Below are positions 10,816 through 21,914 of a DNA stretch of 64,000 nucleotides, piece after piece; the first letter of the stretch is position 1, and each line of letters opens with the position of its first letter. The notes under the pieces are model-generated. The model searched no databases. It worked only from the letters and a program-made list of their open reading frames with translations, and had not been told where the DNA came from. The position numbers and the translations under genes are program-made. Source of the DNA: Cordia subcordata (Eukaryota > Streptophyta > Magnoliopsida > Boraginales > Cordiaceae); NCBI GenBank assembly GCA_028554755.1, contig JAPTOF010000003.1, positions 2,150,501 to 2,214,500 of the forward strand. Direction: 5' to 3'.

Positions 10816-12258
10816 TTTTTAAAACATATACTACTATGTACTGTGTGCACAATGTATGTACTATTCACACACAGTACGATATACAGTACTTATCTGGAGC
10901 ACTATGCATATGGTGCATGATACAAAGCAATGTCTGGTTTATATGCCATTTATTGTGTTTATTCTTGTTGTAGGAAGCATCAACGACCTGACACGCAGCA
11001 TTGCATAGAAGCTTTTGTCACTTCTCTTGCATTTGTCAATCACACCAGCCCTCCCTTGTCTCTACTTTTGATGTAATATCTACATCAATTAACGTTAGAC
11101 ATACTCAAGTGTGTGTTTCATAAGTGGTATTGTGGAAGCTTTTGGTTCACACAACCAGTGGGGACCTTGAACAAAATGTTTAGAGGGGCCAAATTACTAA
11201 TGCCATAACAAATACATAAATATATATTTAGAGACTATCAAGGTGTATATATGTTTTCAATTGTTATAAGGTGTTTTCAAATACAAATAATTTTAAAAGA
11301 TAAACACAAATCATACTAGTAAAAATAAACAAAATATTTGGGAGCTGAGAGCTAATTGCTAATGCTGTAACAAATACATTAAAGACTATTAAAGAGTATA
11401 CATATGTTTCCAAGTATCATAAGGTTGGTTAAAATACAAATAAATTTAAAAAATAAGCACAGATCATACTAGCACAATAACATATTTCAGTTACAATAAT
11501 GTTCGATATTCTTTTACCAAAAAAAGAAATAATTATGAATAGAGACTTAAGCAATTTTTGTATTAATTGGTAAGAATAAATTAGACATCTATGTACAGTA
11601 TAAGAAAATATATTATGATATTCACCTCAATTGAATAATTCAATTAACATTTAAATTATGAAAATTAGATTTACTATAAATAATAATACCTCAACTTGTA
11701 GAAAGTACAATAAGAAAACAAAAATATAAATACAAATAGGCATTTTAAGAAATTATATGCATAGATCACCTAGGAAAAAAATAATAATTTAAGAATGTGT
11801 TACTTCACTTTTGGCCTTGTATGTATGTTTTGAGATTATATCACTAAAACTTAATGTGTTTGTAAAGAGAATTGGAGACTAATTCGCTGGTAAATTTGTG
11901 AAGATTGGAGCCAAAGGGAAAAAAAGGAACAAAAATTGTGGATTGTTTGGAAAAGAAGGAAAGGAAAGAGTAAAATGTCAAAAAGCAGAAAAAATTGAAG
12001 GGGAAAAAAGAAAGAGGGAATTGGTTGGGGAGGCCAATTATAAAAATATTTCTATTTTTTCCTATAAAAATCATGCTATATATATATATATGTATATATA
12101 TGTATATTCATATACATACATATATATGTGTACACACATATATATATACAGACACACATATATACACACATCTCACTCCACAAGGATCGAGATTAAATGA
12201 ACGTGCATTCTCTTTCTCCCAAGGGGGAAGATATTTCTAACTGTTCAATAACTAATGA
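10816..12258. other. Unassigned sequence downstream of pseudogene A
   Basis: No homology to other parts of the gene array was noticed and no convincing gene is present. Two imperfect direct repeats, 11197-11336 and 11359-11486, share TAATGC..AACAAATACAT and AATCATACTAG-type blocks. A TA/CA-rich microsatellite occupies about 12078-12172. The plus-strand reading frame at 11898-12240 is low-complexity (Lys-rich, then a microsatellite translation) and is not taken as a gene. Confidence 0.5.
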
Positions 12259-12831
12259 TTAGGCGAGACATAAATTCTTTAGTTTGGCGTCACCCATTGG
12301 TTCTATATCCGATTCGTGACTTTCATCTTGAAAGTTATGTGGTGCTTTTATAAGATATTCTTGATTTCTCTCAATTTGTAATCCAATACATAAATCAATT
12401 GGTTCCGTCAAGCTAGGTATATGTTGTGTATTATCAACAATTTCCACAAAAGGTGGTAAGATGATGTCTTGAGTAGTTACGTATCCAGGACCTTTGACAA
12501 ATATAGACACGTCACAAGTTCCATAGAGATTACTTCTCAATACAATTTCTTTCAAATTCATTAAAATTTCATGTACTGATTCTTGAATACTCGATATGGT
12601 AGAATATTCATGTGGGACTTTCTCAAATTCAGATTTTACACATGTGATGCAAGTTCATTCTATTTCTCCAAGCAAAGCTCTTTGCATCGCAATGCCTATT
12701 GTATTAGCTTGACGTTTCATAAGTGGAGACAGAATAAAGCGTCTATAATAAAGACGTTTACTGTCTGTTCTTGATTCAACACACTTCTATTGTAGTGTCC
12801 GAGTAGATACTATTACTTTCTCTTGAACCAT
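12259..12831 (-). pseudogene. rpoA: Plastid-derived rpoA fragment (NUPT)
   Basis: On the minus strand the frame from ATG (12831) reads as the N-terminal part of the plastid RNA polymerase alpha subunit: short matches include [59 protein letters not shown] and [15 protein letters not shown]. About 190 codons remain of roughly 340, and the similarity fades by about 12320. Two in-frame stops (TAG where Trp is expected, TGA where Gly is expected) show that it is dead nuclear sequence and not plastid contamination. It is followed on its 5' side by rps11, as in plastid genomes. Confidence 0.92.
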
Positions 12832-12899
12832 AGTAATATTATTTGATTAAATCATTGAATCATTTATTTCTCTTGTTTCTCTTGAACTTTCTTCAATAT

Positions 12900-12974
12900 T
12901 CATTTCCACACATATCTTTTGTTCAGAGGTTTACAGCCATTGTGTGGCATAGGGGTTACGTCCCGTACAAAAGA
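12900..12974 (-). pseudogene. rps11: Plastid-derived rps11 3' end (NUPT)
   Basis: The minus strand reads [16 protein letters not shown] and then a diverged basic tail to a TGA at 12902-12900. This is the conserved C-terminus of plastid ribosomal protein S11. The 68-bp gap to the rpoA ATG and the shared strand keep the plastid order rps11-rpoA. Only about 24 codons are left; the fragment stops where psaB sequence starts on the other strand. Confidence 0.9.
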
Positions 12975-12976
12975 AT

Positions 12977-13257
12977 TTTCAATTAGGCCTTGCTCTAGCT
13001 TCTTTAGGGTTTATTACTTTCTTGGTAGCTCAACACATGTACTATTTACCTCCTTATGCATTCATAGTACAAGATTTTACTACTCGAGCTACATTATACA
13101 CTTATCACCAATATATTGCAGGATTCATCATGACATGAGCTTTTGCTCATGGAGCTATACTTTTCATTAGAGATTACAATCTGAAATAAAATGAAGATAA
13201 TGTATTGGCAAGAATGTTAAAGCATAAAAAGCTATCTTATCTCATTTAAGTTGGGCC
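12977..13257 (+). pseudogene. psaB: Plastid-derived psaB fragment (NUPT)
   Basis: The plus strand reads [53 protein letters not shown] and ILSHLSWA, an internal piece of photosystem I P700 apoprotein A2, about 93 codons. In-frame stops (TGA after MT; TAA after DYN) and many substitutions mark it as a decayed nuclear copy. It adjoins the rps11 fragment head-on, although the two genes are far apart in plastid genomes, so two plastid pieces were joined. Confidence 0.92.
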
Positions 13258-13751
13258 CCCAAAAAGCATGTTTATTTTTACCGACGCACAAAGAAAACTT
13301 TTTTATTGCGAATGAACAAGATATTGAGGAATTATCCACATTCGAAGAAGGAATATTTGAATATCAATCTCATCGATATCATCAATCTCATACCAAATCC
13401 CATTAATCGAATCACTTTGTGGAAAGATATACTCTAGAGTTTTAGATTTATCTGAAAGAAAAGGAGATGTAACAAAGAAGACACTAAAAGAAAATGAAAA
13501 AAAAGAAATTTATAAAAAATTGGAATAGTTTAGTCATAGCATACACACACAAACACACACATATATTATTTTTCTAAAAAAAATTGGGGAGGGGGGGAGC
13601 CGTAATGACCCCTTCTACGGTTCGTGGCTGCACGCAATAATTGATTCAAAGAGGTTGGGTAAAGATTTGGACTCATTACGTATTTTTAGGGCTTGTTTGT
13701 ATTAGGTTTTTTTCAAGAAAAAAGCACTTTTTTTCTTGAAAAAAGTGTAAT
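13258..13751. other. Non-coding sequence between the plastid insert and an LTR element
   Basis: No gene. From about 13545 it resembles 15665-15830 (ATATATTATTTTTCTAAAAA, TGGGG, CCCCTTCTA-GGTT, GCTGCA-GCAA, AAAGAGGT), a direct repeat that now flanks the non-autonomous LTR element. The stretch 13258-13545 is unassigned. Confidence 0.5.
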
Positions 13752-14205
13752 TGTTGGGAAAATCAAAGACACACGTGCACAGCAGAAAAACACACATAGA
13801 GAACACGTGATATTTTAACGTGGTTCGGCCTTCTGCCTACGACCACGATCCTCTTCTAGGATAAATTCCACTATTCAATAATAATGGGATTACAACTCAG
13901 GTGACTTTTTGCACAGACAGAAAATGGGAGTTTTTATAGTAATTTTTTCTTCAACAGGACTAGAACGAATATAAGACACTCTCGATGCTCTCAGGCTCTC
14001 TCTCTCACCCACACCCCCTCATGGAATGTGGCCTTAAGGCACACTTAATATAAACTACAAGACCCTCCATTTATAGGAGAGAAATCCTTGCTCCTTAAGA
14101 TTTTTTCTCTACTATTTAGGCAGATTATATTTTAGTAACACAATTAATTATCTTCTACAAGTTTCCTAATTTGTATGGGCTTGGACTATGAGTCATAACC
14201 CAACA
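13752..14205 (-). repeat. 3' LTR of the non-autonomous element
   Basis: 454-bp copy with TG..CA ends, next to the polypurine tract. It shares blocks such as CTTCTAGGATAAATTC and TGACTTTTTGCACAGACAG with the right copy. Confidence 0.85.
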
Positions 14206-15067
14206 AATTCCTCCCTTGGCGAAAAGTGAAGCTTTTTTGCTGCAATTGGAACCTCTTCACAGTCTTCATGCTGGAACCTTTGCTCGACAATACTATTCAC
14301 GACAACAGCTACTAACACATCTTAGCAGGTTTTTGGAGTCATCACAATATCCCTCTCCATGCCATCTAACCTCAATCTCTCAAGGTTGTTTGCATCCTTC
14401 CTTGACACTAGGCATCTCGGATGTAGTCTTCTTTCTAACAATAGCTCTCCCCATCAATCGCCTTGCTAGGACTTTGATTGTTCAGCTATGCAGGCTCTCC
14501 TTGCAAGACTCCTCCCTCGAACTGAACCTTTTTCAACTAGTATACTCATCCAAAACTTCTCTCCTCTAGAAGTTTCTTCACCAATTGGCTAAATGTGTTT
14601 GCTCACACAATTGCTTCAAAGACTTCGACACAATTCGACCACCACTTCATCGTTTTACCCAAATTCAAGGCTCACCCACGATACATCAAGAATTTGGCAA
14701 AACGGACCTAAAAAACGAACTTAGAACGTCAAAAAATGATTGGGGATCCTCGGTCAAATCGGTTTGATCCAAAATTGCTTTCAGCCAAAGCTGGTCAAAC
14801 CCTCTATTTGACTTTTTGACCACAAATTCACAAAACTTGAGCTGCTTGTATCTCACAATCCGACCCTCGAATCGTCATAAAATTTTAGCAACTTACTCTC
14901 CTTACTACAACAAACACACAACAATAAACAGATCATCGATCAGACTTTGAGAAAGCCTCCAAAAGTGACCAGTAGATCTGAGAATTTTTTGAACTCCTCT
15001 TTAGCGTCTCTTTTTTTGCTTTTCATTCAAGCCAGTGTCTTCCCTCCAACCTACATCTGATACCACT
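14206..15067. other. Interior of the non-autonomous LTR element
   Basis: 862 bp. A 117-codon plus-strand reading frame (14216-14569) is antisense to the element and has no recognised domain. On the sense (minus) strand no long frame or retroviral motif was recognised. Probably non-coding. Confidence 0.5.
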
Positions 15068-15548
15068 TGTTAGGAAAATCGAGGACACACACACACCAGT
15101 GCATAGTGGAAAAACACACATAAAGAACAAGCGATATTTTTAACGTGATTCAGCCCTCTGTCTATGTCCACGATCCCCTTCTAGGATAAATTCTACTATT
15201 CAATAATAATGGAATTACAACTTAGGTGACTTTTTGCACAGACAGAAAAAGTCTAAACCCTCTCCCATAGAGTTCTTATAATGGTTCTATCCTCAACAGG
15301 ACTAAAACGAATGTAAGACACCCTCGATGCTCTCAGGCTCTCCCTCTCACCCACACCCCCCCAATGGGGTGTGGCCCTAAGGCACGCCTAATAAAATCTA
15401 CAAGACCTTCTATTTATAGGAGAGAAATTCTTGCTTCCCAAGATTTCTCATTTGCTATCTAGGCAGCTTATATTTTGGTAACACAATTAATTGTCTTCTA
15501 CAAGTTTCCTAATTTGTATGGTCTTGGACTTTGAACTATAACTCAATA
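15068..15548 (-). repeat. 5' LTR of the non-autonomous element
   Basis: 481-bp copy bordering the primer-binding site. It is longer than its partner because of small insertions and has decayed ends. Confidence 0.8.
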
Positions 15549-17222
15549 GTATTGTTTTGCAATAACTATTTGGCTTAGATTTCAAAAAAGTTTTAACTCT
15601 AAAATAAAATTCATTTATAGCTTTTTCTAGAAGTTAGAATTTTTAGCTTCTCAAAAAAGTACTTTTTCAAAAGTTGTATATGTGTGTGTGTGTATATATA
15701 TATTATTTTTCTAAAAAGATTTGGGGGGCAATGGCCCCTTCTATGGTTGGCGCTGCATGCAACCGTTTATCCAAAGAGGTCGCATAAAGATTCAGATGCA
15801 AATACTTTTTTTTCTCGAAGAAATTTATTTGGTTTGGATTCTAAAGAAACTAAAACTCGGGAAAAAAAAAAAACAACCCATTTACAGCTTTTTCCAGAAT
15901 TAGAATTTTTAGATTACCAAAAAACACTTTTTCAAAATATGTTAGAAAAAGCGCTTTTAAAAAAAACCAATTCAAACGAGCCCATAATAGTTTGGCTTAG
16001 TTTTAGACACTTAAAAGTGCTTCTTAGGTGTCTGCCAGTTAAAACTAAAATGTTTGGCCTATTCTTGAAAGTAACTTTCACATAAAAGTTAACATTAAGA
16101 AAAGCTAAAGCAAGAAGTTTCAAATTCGAGCTTTTTAAAGAATTCTCTCATGGAATTATTTTTTTACATCATGCAAAGAATTTCTATTATTAGTATTATT
16201 ATTATCATCGTCATTATTATGATTATTATTGTTGTTGTTGTTGTTTTATTTTTTTTTTGGGAATACCCGTCCATATTTTGGATGCTTGGTAGTGCTACTC
16301 AAAAGCACTTAAATTATTGAAAAGACATAGCTGAAAAAACTAACGATTTTCATTCTATAGCTTTTTTAGTTATAAGTTTTATTACTAAGAGGGCATTTGG
16401 ATTGGCTTATGGAAAAGTTATTTAAAGCAACTTTGGTTTTAAGTTACTTTTTTTTTCATTTTCGACTTTAAATATTTACCTATTTGATTAAAAGTTGTAG
16501 TTTCAAAATTTAGTACTTAGATATTTGGTTAGAATATGTTAAAAATAATTTATATTGTTAAAATAACTATTAAGGATATGAAAATAGAATTTTAGTTAAA
16601 ACACAATATAAATATATAATATAAGTATATAATAATTATTAAATAACCTATAGTAACAAAGATAAAAGGATAAGCATGAGATAAAAGAGTAACGATAGTT
16701 AAAAAATAAAGATGAAAAAATTAAGCATAAGATTGTAAATAATTTGGTCAAACTTTTTTTTTTTCAAAATGCTTACCTATAAAAAATAAAAAATGGGGGT
16801 GAGGAAGTTTTTTATTTCTCTGCTTAAAGCTACTTAAAAAAAACACATTTTTTCATTAAAACAAATGTGTCAATTCATTTAAATATAATTTTAAGCAAAT
16901 TTGACTAGTTTAAAAATCAAACTAGTCACCCTCTAAAAACTTTATATCTCAACATCTAAAATTTTAAAACTAGCTTAGACCAAACACAAATGCTACACGC
17001 GCCCCCCAAACGCACGCGCACACATAAAAAAAAAAAAAGAGCCATAAAAAGAAAGAGACAAAAAGATAATTCATTTTTCATGTTCGCGTACGTGTATCTC
17101 CAACAAGAACTGGTCATGGAGAGAGAATGATATGAGGTGATGTTACGAGAAGAGAAAAGAAAAGAGAGAACTTTTTGACTGTTTCAAAACATTATTCTAA
17201 ATCTTCGCGATTGGAGGCAAAA
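15549..17222. other. Distal upstream region of gene 2
   Basis: Non-coding and T/A-rich, with an ATT/GTT microsatellite near 16190-16245. From about 15740 to 16990 it is collinear with 54540-54980 upstream of gene 4 (for example GCTAAAGCAAGAAGTTTCAAA), showing that the duplicated unit reaches more than 2.5 kb upstream of the start codon. Confidence 0.6.
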
Positions 17223-17756
17223 TTTGTCATGTCAATTATCTAACTTTATGTTGTGAGAAATTGAGCAAAAAGAATAGTGCGGAAGAGCTAATTCCCCAAA
17301 AGATTCCAATATTTGTCATGTCAATTATCTAACTTTATGTTGTGAGAAATTGAACAAAAAGAATAGTGCGGAAGAGCTAATTCCCCAAAAGATTCCAATA
17401 TTTGTCATGTCAATTATCTAACTTTATGTTGTGAGAAATTTAGTAATAAGAATAGTGCGGAATAGCTAATTTCCCTAAAGATTCCAATATTTGTCATGTC
17501 AATTATCTAACTTTATGTTGTGAGAAATTGAACAAAAAGAATAGTGCGGAAGAGCTAATTCCCCAAAAGATTCCAATATTTGTCATGTCAATTATCTAAC
17601 TTTATGTTGTGAGAAATTGAACAAAAAGAATAGTGCGGAAGAGCTAATTCCCCAAAAGATTCCAATATTTGTCATGTCAATTATCTAACTTTATGTTGTG
17701 AGAAATTGAACAAAAAGAATAGTGTGGAAGAGCTAATTCCCCAAAAGATTCCAATC
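17223..17756. repeat. 89-bp minisatellite, six units, upstream of gene 2
   Basis: Units start TTTGTCATGTCAATTATC at 17223, 17312, 17401, 17490, 17579 and 17668, exactly 89 bp apart. Each runs through GTTGTGAGAAATT, GAATAGTG and GAGCTAATTCC to GATTCCAAT. The third unit carries most of the changes. The matching sequences upstream of gene 4 (57660-57740) and pseudogene A (9070-9165) are single or partial copies. The array ends about 780 bp before the ATG. Confidence 0.97.
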
Positions 17757-17805
17757 TTCAAGCGTGCATCGCTTTCTATCGTCCAGTGGAAACTACTTTG
17801 TCCTC

Positions 17806-18020
17806 AAAGATTCGTTTGGATTGAATTTTTATATAAACATATTCTCGATAATTTTTAAGTAATTCTTTTTTACAAATTCAAAATATTTTATTTTTGAAAA
17901 AGTTAAATTTAAACTATTTTTAGATTTTGAACTCTTTTTGAAACTAAGCCAACTATTTATAACAAAAATATAAAAAAAGTAGTATTTTTTCATTTAAAAA
18001 TCAATCTCAACGAACGTTAG
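17806..18020. mobile_element. Old MITE-like element, gene 2 copy
   Basis: Same element as 9686-9932 and 57778-58018: it begins GATTCGTTTGGATTGAATTT and ends AATCTCAACGAACGTTAG. It lies about 515-730 bp upstream of the gene 2 ATG. Confidence 0.5.
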
Positions 18021-18065
18021 TCTAGATCAGAAGATGGCCGAGGTCAAGTTATGTCTCCCCTTACC

Positions 18066-18180
18066 AGTCTTTCAACGCGTTTTTCCTTTTAGACGACCTT
18101 TTGTGAGACTGACCAGAGTGCAGTGCGATTTCTGTCAACCTCAACCCCAGTTTTCCAATCTAATGAGTAATATCTCATTA
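18066..18180 (+). promoter_or_regulatory. Conserved proximal upstream block of gene 2
   Basis: Contains CAACGCGTTTTTCC, GACCAGAGTGC, GATTTCTGTCAACCTCAACC and TTTTCCAATCTAATGAG, shared with pseudogenes A and B and with gene 4. It lies about 355-470 bp before the start codon. The flanking sequence is AT-repeat-rich and far less conserved. A promoter role is inferred. Confidence 0.5.
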
Positions 18181-18533
18181 TATGTGCACTAATATAAATA
18201 TATATACATACAAATATATATAACTATATATACATACAAATATATATATATATACTGTATATAATCTTGTTGCTACTTTTTACGACTGGAAATTTCACAA
18301 AAGTTGTTTGGAGACTCACATTAGGATTCACACTACTTTCTACAACAGAAAATCTCACAAAATTTTCCAATAGAATCTTGACTAATTCGTATCCATGAGC
18401 AAATATTAGTGAAACTTCAATGGACTGCATATATCTCGATGCTACATAATAAAAGAAATCACTACCTAAAAATACAGCATCAAGACTCTTGACAAAACGA
18501 CGAGGCTGCTATCTTCTAACATCATCAAGTTCC

Positions 18534-21500
18534 ATGAAGTTCCTCTCAGTTTTTGTTATCAGAATCTTTCTGATATTTCTTGTTCTTTCACATTTGAGAA
18601 CTTTTGTCGACACTGTCACTAGTCTTTCTTATGATCACACCAATGAGAAAGATTATCTGGCCCTGATGGACTTCAAGTCCAAGATCGTCAATGATCCCAA
18701 TGGCATAATGAAATCATGGAATGGTTCTAACCATTTCTGTACATGGCCCGGCGTCACATGTGGTCGTCGACACAGGAGAGTTACCAGCATAAGACTACCT
18801 CACAGCGGCCTGGTTGGTTCTTTGTCATCTTTTTTGGGGAATCTGAGCTTTCTCCGTGAGTTGCATCTGCAGAACAACACTTTCCGGGGAAAAATCCCCC
18901 CTGAATATGGTCGTCTCTTCAGGCTACGGGAGCTCAAACTCAACAGCAACTCTCTTGAGGGAGAAATTCCAGGCAACCTATCCCGATGTTCCAATCTTGT
19001 ACATCTCTTCATAAGTTCGAACAACTTAACTGGGAAAGTTCCAGAGGAGCTGGGTTCCTTATCGAAGCTGGAGTTTCTACACATTGGCACAAACGAGCTG
19101 ACAGGACGAATCCCTGATTCTATCGGTAACCTTACCTCACTGCGTAATTTCTCCATGGGAGAAAATTTACTAGTGGGAGAAATACCAGAAAGCTTGGGAC
19201 AATTGAAAATTTTGGAACTATTTGGATGTGGTTACAACAAACTGTTTGGTTTGGTACCTTTGTCCATATACAATATTTCTTCCCTTCTTATTCTGTCAAT
19301 GTCACAAAATCAACTACATGGAAGCCTTCCACCAAGCTTTGGCCTCATGCTCCCGCGTCTTCAGATGCTGCAGTTAAGGGACAACCGTTTTACAGGACCA
19401 CTTCCAACCTCGTTATCAAATGCCTCGGCACTGCAGATTATTGAAATAAGCAACAACAGATTCAGTGGAAAAATAGCAACTGATTTTGGAGGCATGCAAA
19501 ATCTCATTAAGGTTTATCTCTGGGAAAATAATTTTGGAAGTGGGGAACCAGATGAAATGACGTTCCTCAGTTCCATGGCAAACTGTAGCAATCTGAAAAT
19601 TTTGAGCTTACTGATGAACCAGTTAAGAGGAGTGCTACCTGAAAGCATTGGCAATCTCTCATCCCAACTTGAAATTCTAGACCTTTCAGGAAATCTTATA
19701 TATGGAAACGCACCTTCAACAATAGGTAGGCTCACCAATTTAAATGTTTTGGATTTGAGTAGTAATCAACTAAGAGGCAAAATCCCTACTAGTGTCGGCA
19801 GCCTTCAAAACTTACAATGGCTGTATCTTAGTGACAACATGTTTTCTGGAGAAATTCCAGAATCTTTAGGGAACCTAACTCTTTTGAATGAACTCTATCT
19901 TCAGCAAAACCATTTACAAGGAGCTATACCACATGGTTTTGGAAATTGCAGAAACTTGTTGTTCTTAACTCTCTTCCAAAATAATCTTAGTGGTGCAATT
20001 CCAAAAGAGATTTTCAGTATTCCTACTCTAGATATTGCATTAGATTTATCACGAAACCATTTGACTGGATCATTACCTGTAGAGATCGGCGAGTTGGTAA
20101 ATCTGTCGGATCTGGATCTATCTGAGAATAACTTTTTTGGTGAAATTCCAAAAAGCATTGGAAAGTGTACAAGTCTTGTGAGTTTATCTCTAGCAGGAAA
20201 CCTATTCAATGGATCTCTTCCTTCATCCTTTAGTTCGTTGAGAGGCGTTCGAATTATCAATGTTTCTCATAACAACTTATCTGGTCAAATTCCTCTCTTT
20301 CTGCAAAATTTTACCTTCCATACTCTAGATTTGGCTTTCAATAATTTTGAGGGTGAGGTGCCAACGCAAGGCATCTTCAAGAATGCAAGTGTCCTATTGG
20401 TTGCCGGAAACAGAGGACTGTGCGGGGGCATAGCAGAGCTTCAGCTACCAAATTGCCACATCAGTGAGTCAAAGAAACGTAAGATCTCTCTTGCAATAAT
20501 AATATCAATTGTGGCAGCAGCTTGTTTATTCGCTGGTGTAGTTTGGCTTTTGTACTTCTTCATCTGCTCATCCAAAAGAAGAAGTGATCTACTCTCTGCA
20601 TCACTGACTAGGAGATCACATTTGAAAGTATCATATCGAAAACTTTTCAAAGCAACCAATGGTTTCTCTTCTGAGAATTTGATTGGCGCGGGTAATTTTG
20701 GCTCGGTTTATAAAGGGACCTTCGACGATGATAATGGATCCGTTATAGCTGTCAAAGTAATTAACCTTCTCCATCGAGGAGCTTTGAAGAGTTTTATGCA
20801 CGAATGTGAAGCATTGAGGAATATTAGGCATCGAAATCTATTGAAGATTATAACTTGTTGCTCGAGCATTGATTTTCAAGGTAATGATTTTAAAGCTTTA
20901 GTTTTTGAGTTCATGCCAAATGGAAGCCTTGAAAATTGGTTGCATCCAAGTATACAAGCTCAGGAACCAAATGCGCGTCGCGAACTGGACCTCCTTCAAA
21001 GAATTGACATCGCCATTGACGTGGCTTTTGCTCTTGATTATCTTCAAAACCATTGCCAAAATCAAATCGTTCATTGTGACATAAAGCCAAGCAACATTCT
21101 TCTAGACAGTGACATGACTGCACATGTTGGAGATTTTGGCCTCGCAAAGTTTCTTCCTGTACACACGATTATAAATGATAGCAACTCAATTGGAGTAAGG
21201 GGATCCATTGGATATATCGCTCCAGGTAAGGACAACGACCCATTTTGTAGCAGATATATTTTCTAGCTTGTAAACTTGGGATTTTGTACTTGTTTACATA
21301 CAATTACGATTATCTAATTTCTCTTAGCTGCATCTTGCGAAAAAAGGAAAAAAATTATTGAACCCATGACCTCTTGGAAAAATTAATGATCATCCTAATG
21401 ATTATGAGATTTATGAGAAAACTACAGCTATTGGCAAAATTGAAGATCACCCTCATGATTATGAGATTTAGAAGACGACTACTCATTCTTTATTTTTTAC

Positions 21501-21914
21501 GAGAACTTTTTTTCTTAAAATGCAGAGTATGGTCTTGGAACTGAGGTGTCACCGAGCGGTGATATTTACAGTTATGGAATCCTGTTATTGGAAATGATGA
21601 CAGAGACGTGTCCCATTGACCCTATGTTTGTTGAAGGCCTTAACCTTCACAAGTTTGTTAGCATGGCAATGCCGAACCATGTCACAAAGATTGTGGATCC
21701 GATTCTTCTCATGGCAAACGAAGCTGAAACAACCAACAACAGAGGCAGTCCACTAGAAAATGGGAGTAAAATAGAGGAGTGTTTGATCTCAATTTTTCAG
21801 GTTGGCTTGGCATGCTCCATGGACTTACCTCAAGATCGAATGGACATGAGCGATGTGATCGTTAAGCTGCAATCTGTCAGGAATAATATGTCACGTAACA
21901 GACGTACACGTTGA
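18534..21914 (+). CDS. LRR-RLK gene 2 (subfamily XII), complete
   Basis: Complete receptor kinase gene. Exon 1 is 18534-21225 and exon 2 is 21526-21914, with a 300-bp phase-1 intron, giving 1026 residues. The ATG at 18534 is chosen because it opens a hydrophobic signal peptide ([12 protein letters not shown]..); the frame is open upstream but has no earlier ATG. Order: signal peptide about 1-26; LRRNT cap; about 22 LRRs to about residue 620; LCGG cap; membrane helix about 653-675; kinase with glycine loop from I717, K741, catalytic H847-C848-D849 (non-RD) and D867-F868-G869. It probably perceives an extracellular ligand, unknown here, and signals through co-receptors as other subfamily XII receptors do. 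Exons 1 (3' half) and 2 nearly match gene 1; the ectodomain does not. Genes 1 and 2 share a 6-bp exon 2 deletion relative to gene 4. Confidence 0.96.
21226..21525 (+). other. Intron of gene 2
   Basis: GTAAGG...TGCAG, 300 bp, nearly identical to the gene 1 intron. Read-through of the donor adds 13 codons and ends at a TAG (21264-21266). Confidence 0.9.

Larger units (their letters stand above)
13752..15548 (-). mobile_element. Non-autonomous LTR retrotransposon (LARD/TRIM-like), 1.8 kb
   Basis: LTRs at 13752-14205 and 15068-15548 (454 and 481 bp, clearly diverged) start TGTTGGG/TGTTAGG and end CCCAACA/CTCAATA. Next to the right LTR, the minus strand reads TGGTATCAGAT, a primer-binding site for initiator Met tRNA. 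Next to the left LTR it reads AAGGGAGGAAT, a polypurine tract. Target duplication GTAAT/GTATT flanks the element. The 862-bp interior has no recognisable gag, integrase or reverse transcriptase, so it must depend on other elements. Confidence 0.85.

Noticed and set aside
12919..13170. 83-codon open frame as a new gene
   Set aside because: It is an off-frame reading across the decayed psaB and rps11 plastid fragments.
14216..14569. 117-codon plus-strand frame in the small LTR element
   Set aside because: It is antisense to the element's primer-binding site and polypurine tract orientation and shows no recognisable domain.
17223..17756. Regularly spaced direct repeats resembling a CRISPR array
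   Set aside because: The units are contiguous 89-bp tandem copies with no unique spacers, in a plant genome. A minisatellite.
18489..18533. Upstream extension of the gene 2 frame from TTG (same for 58536-58577)
   Set aside because: No ATG is present in the extension. The first ATG (18534; 58578) begins a typical signal peptide conserved among copies.
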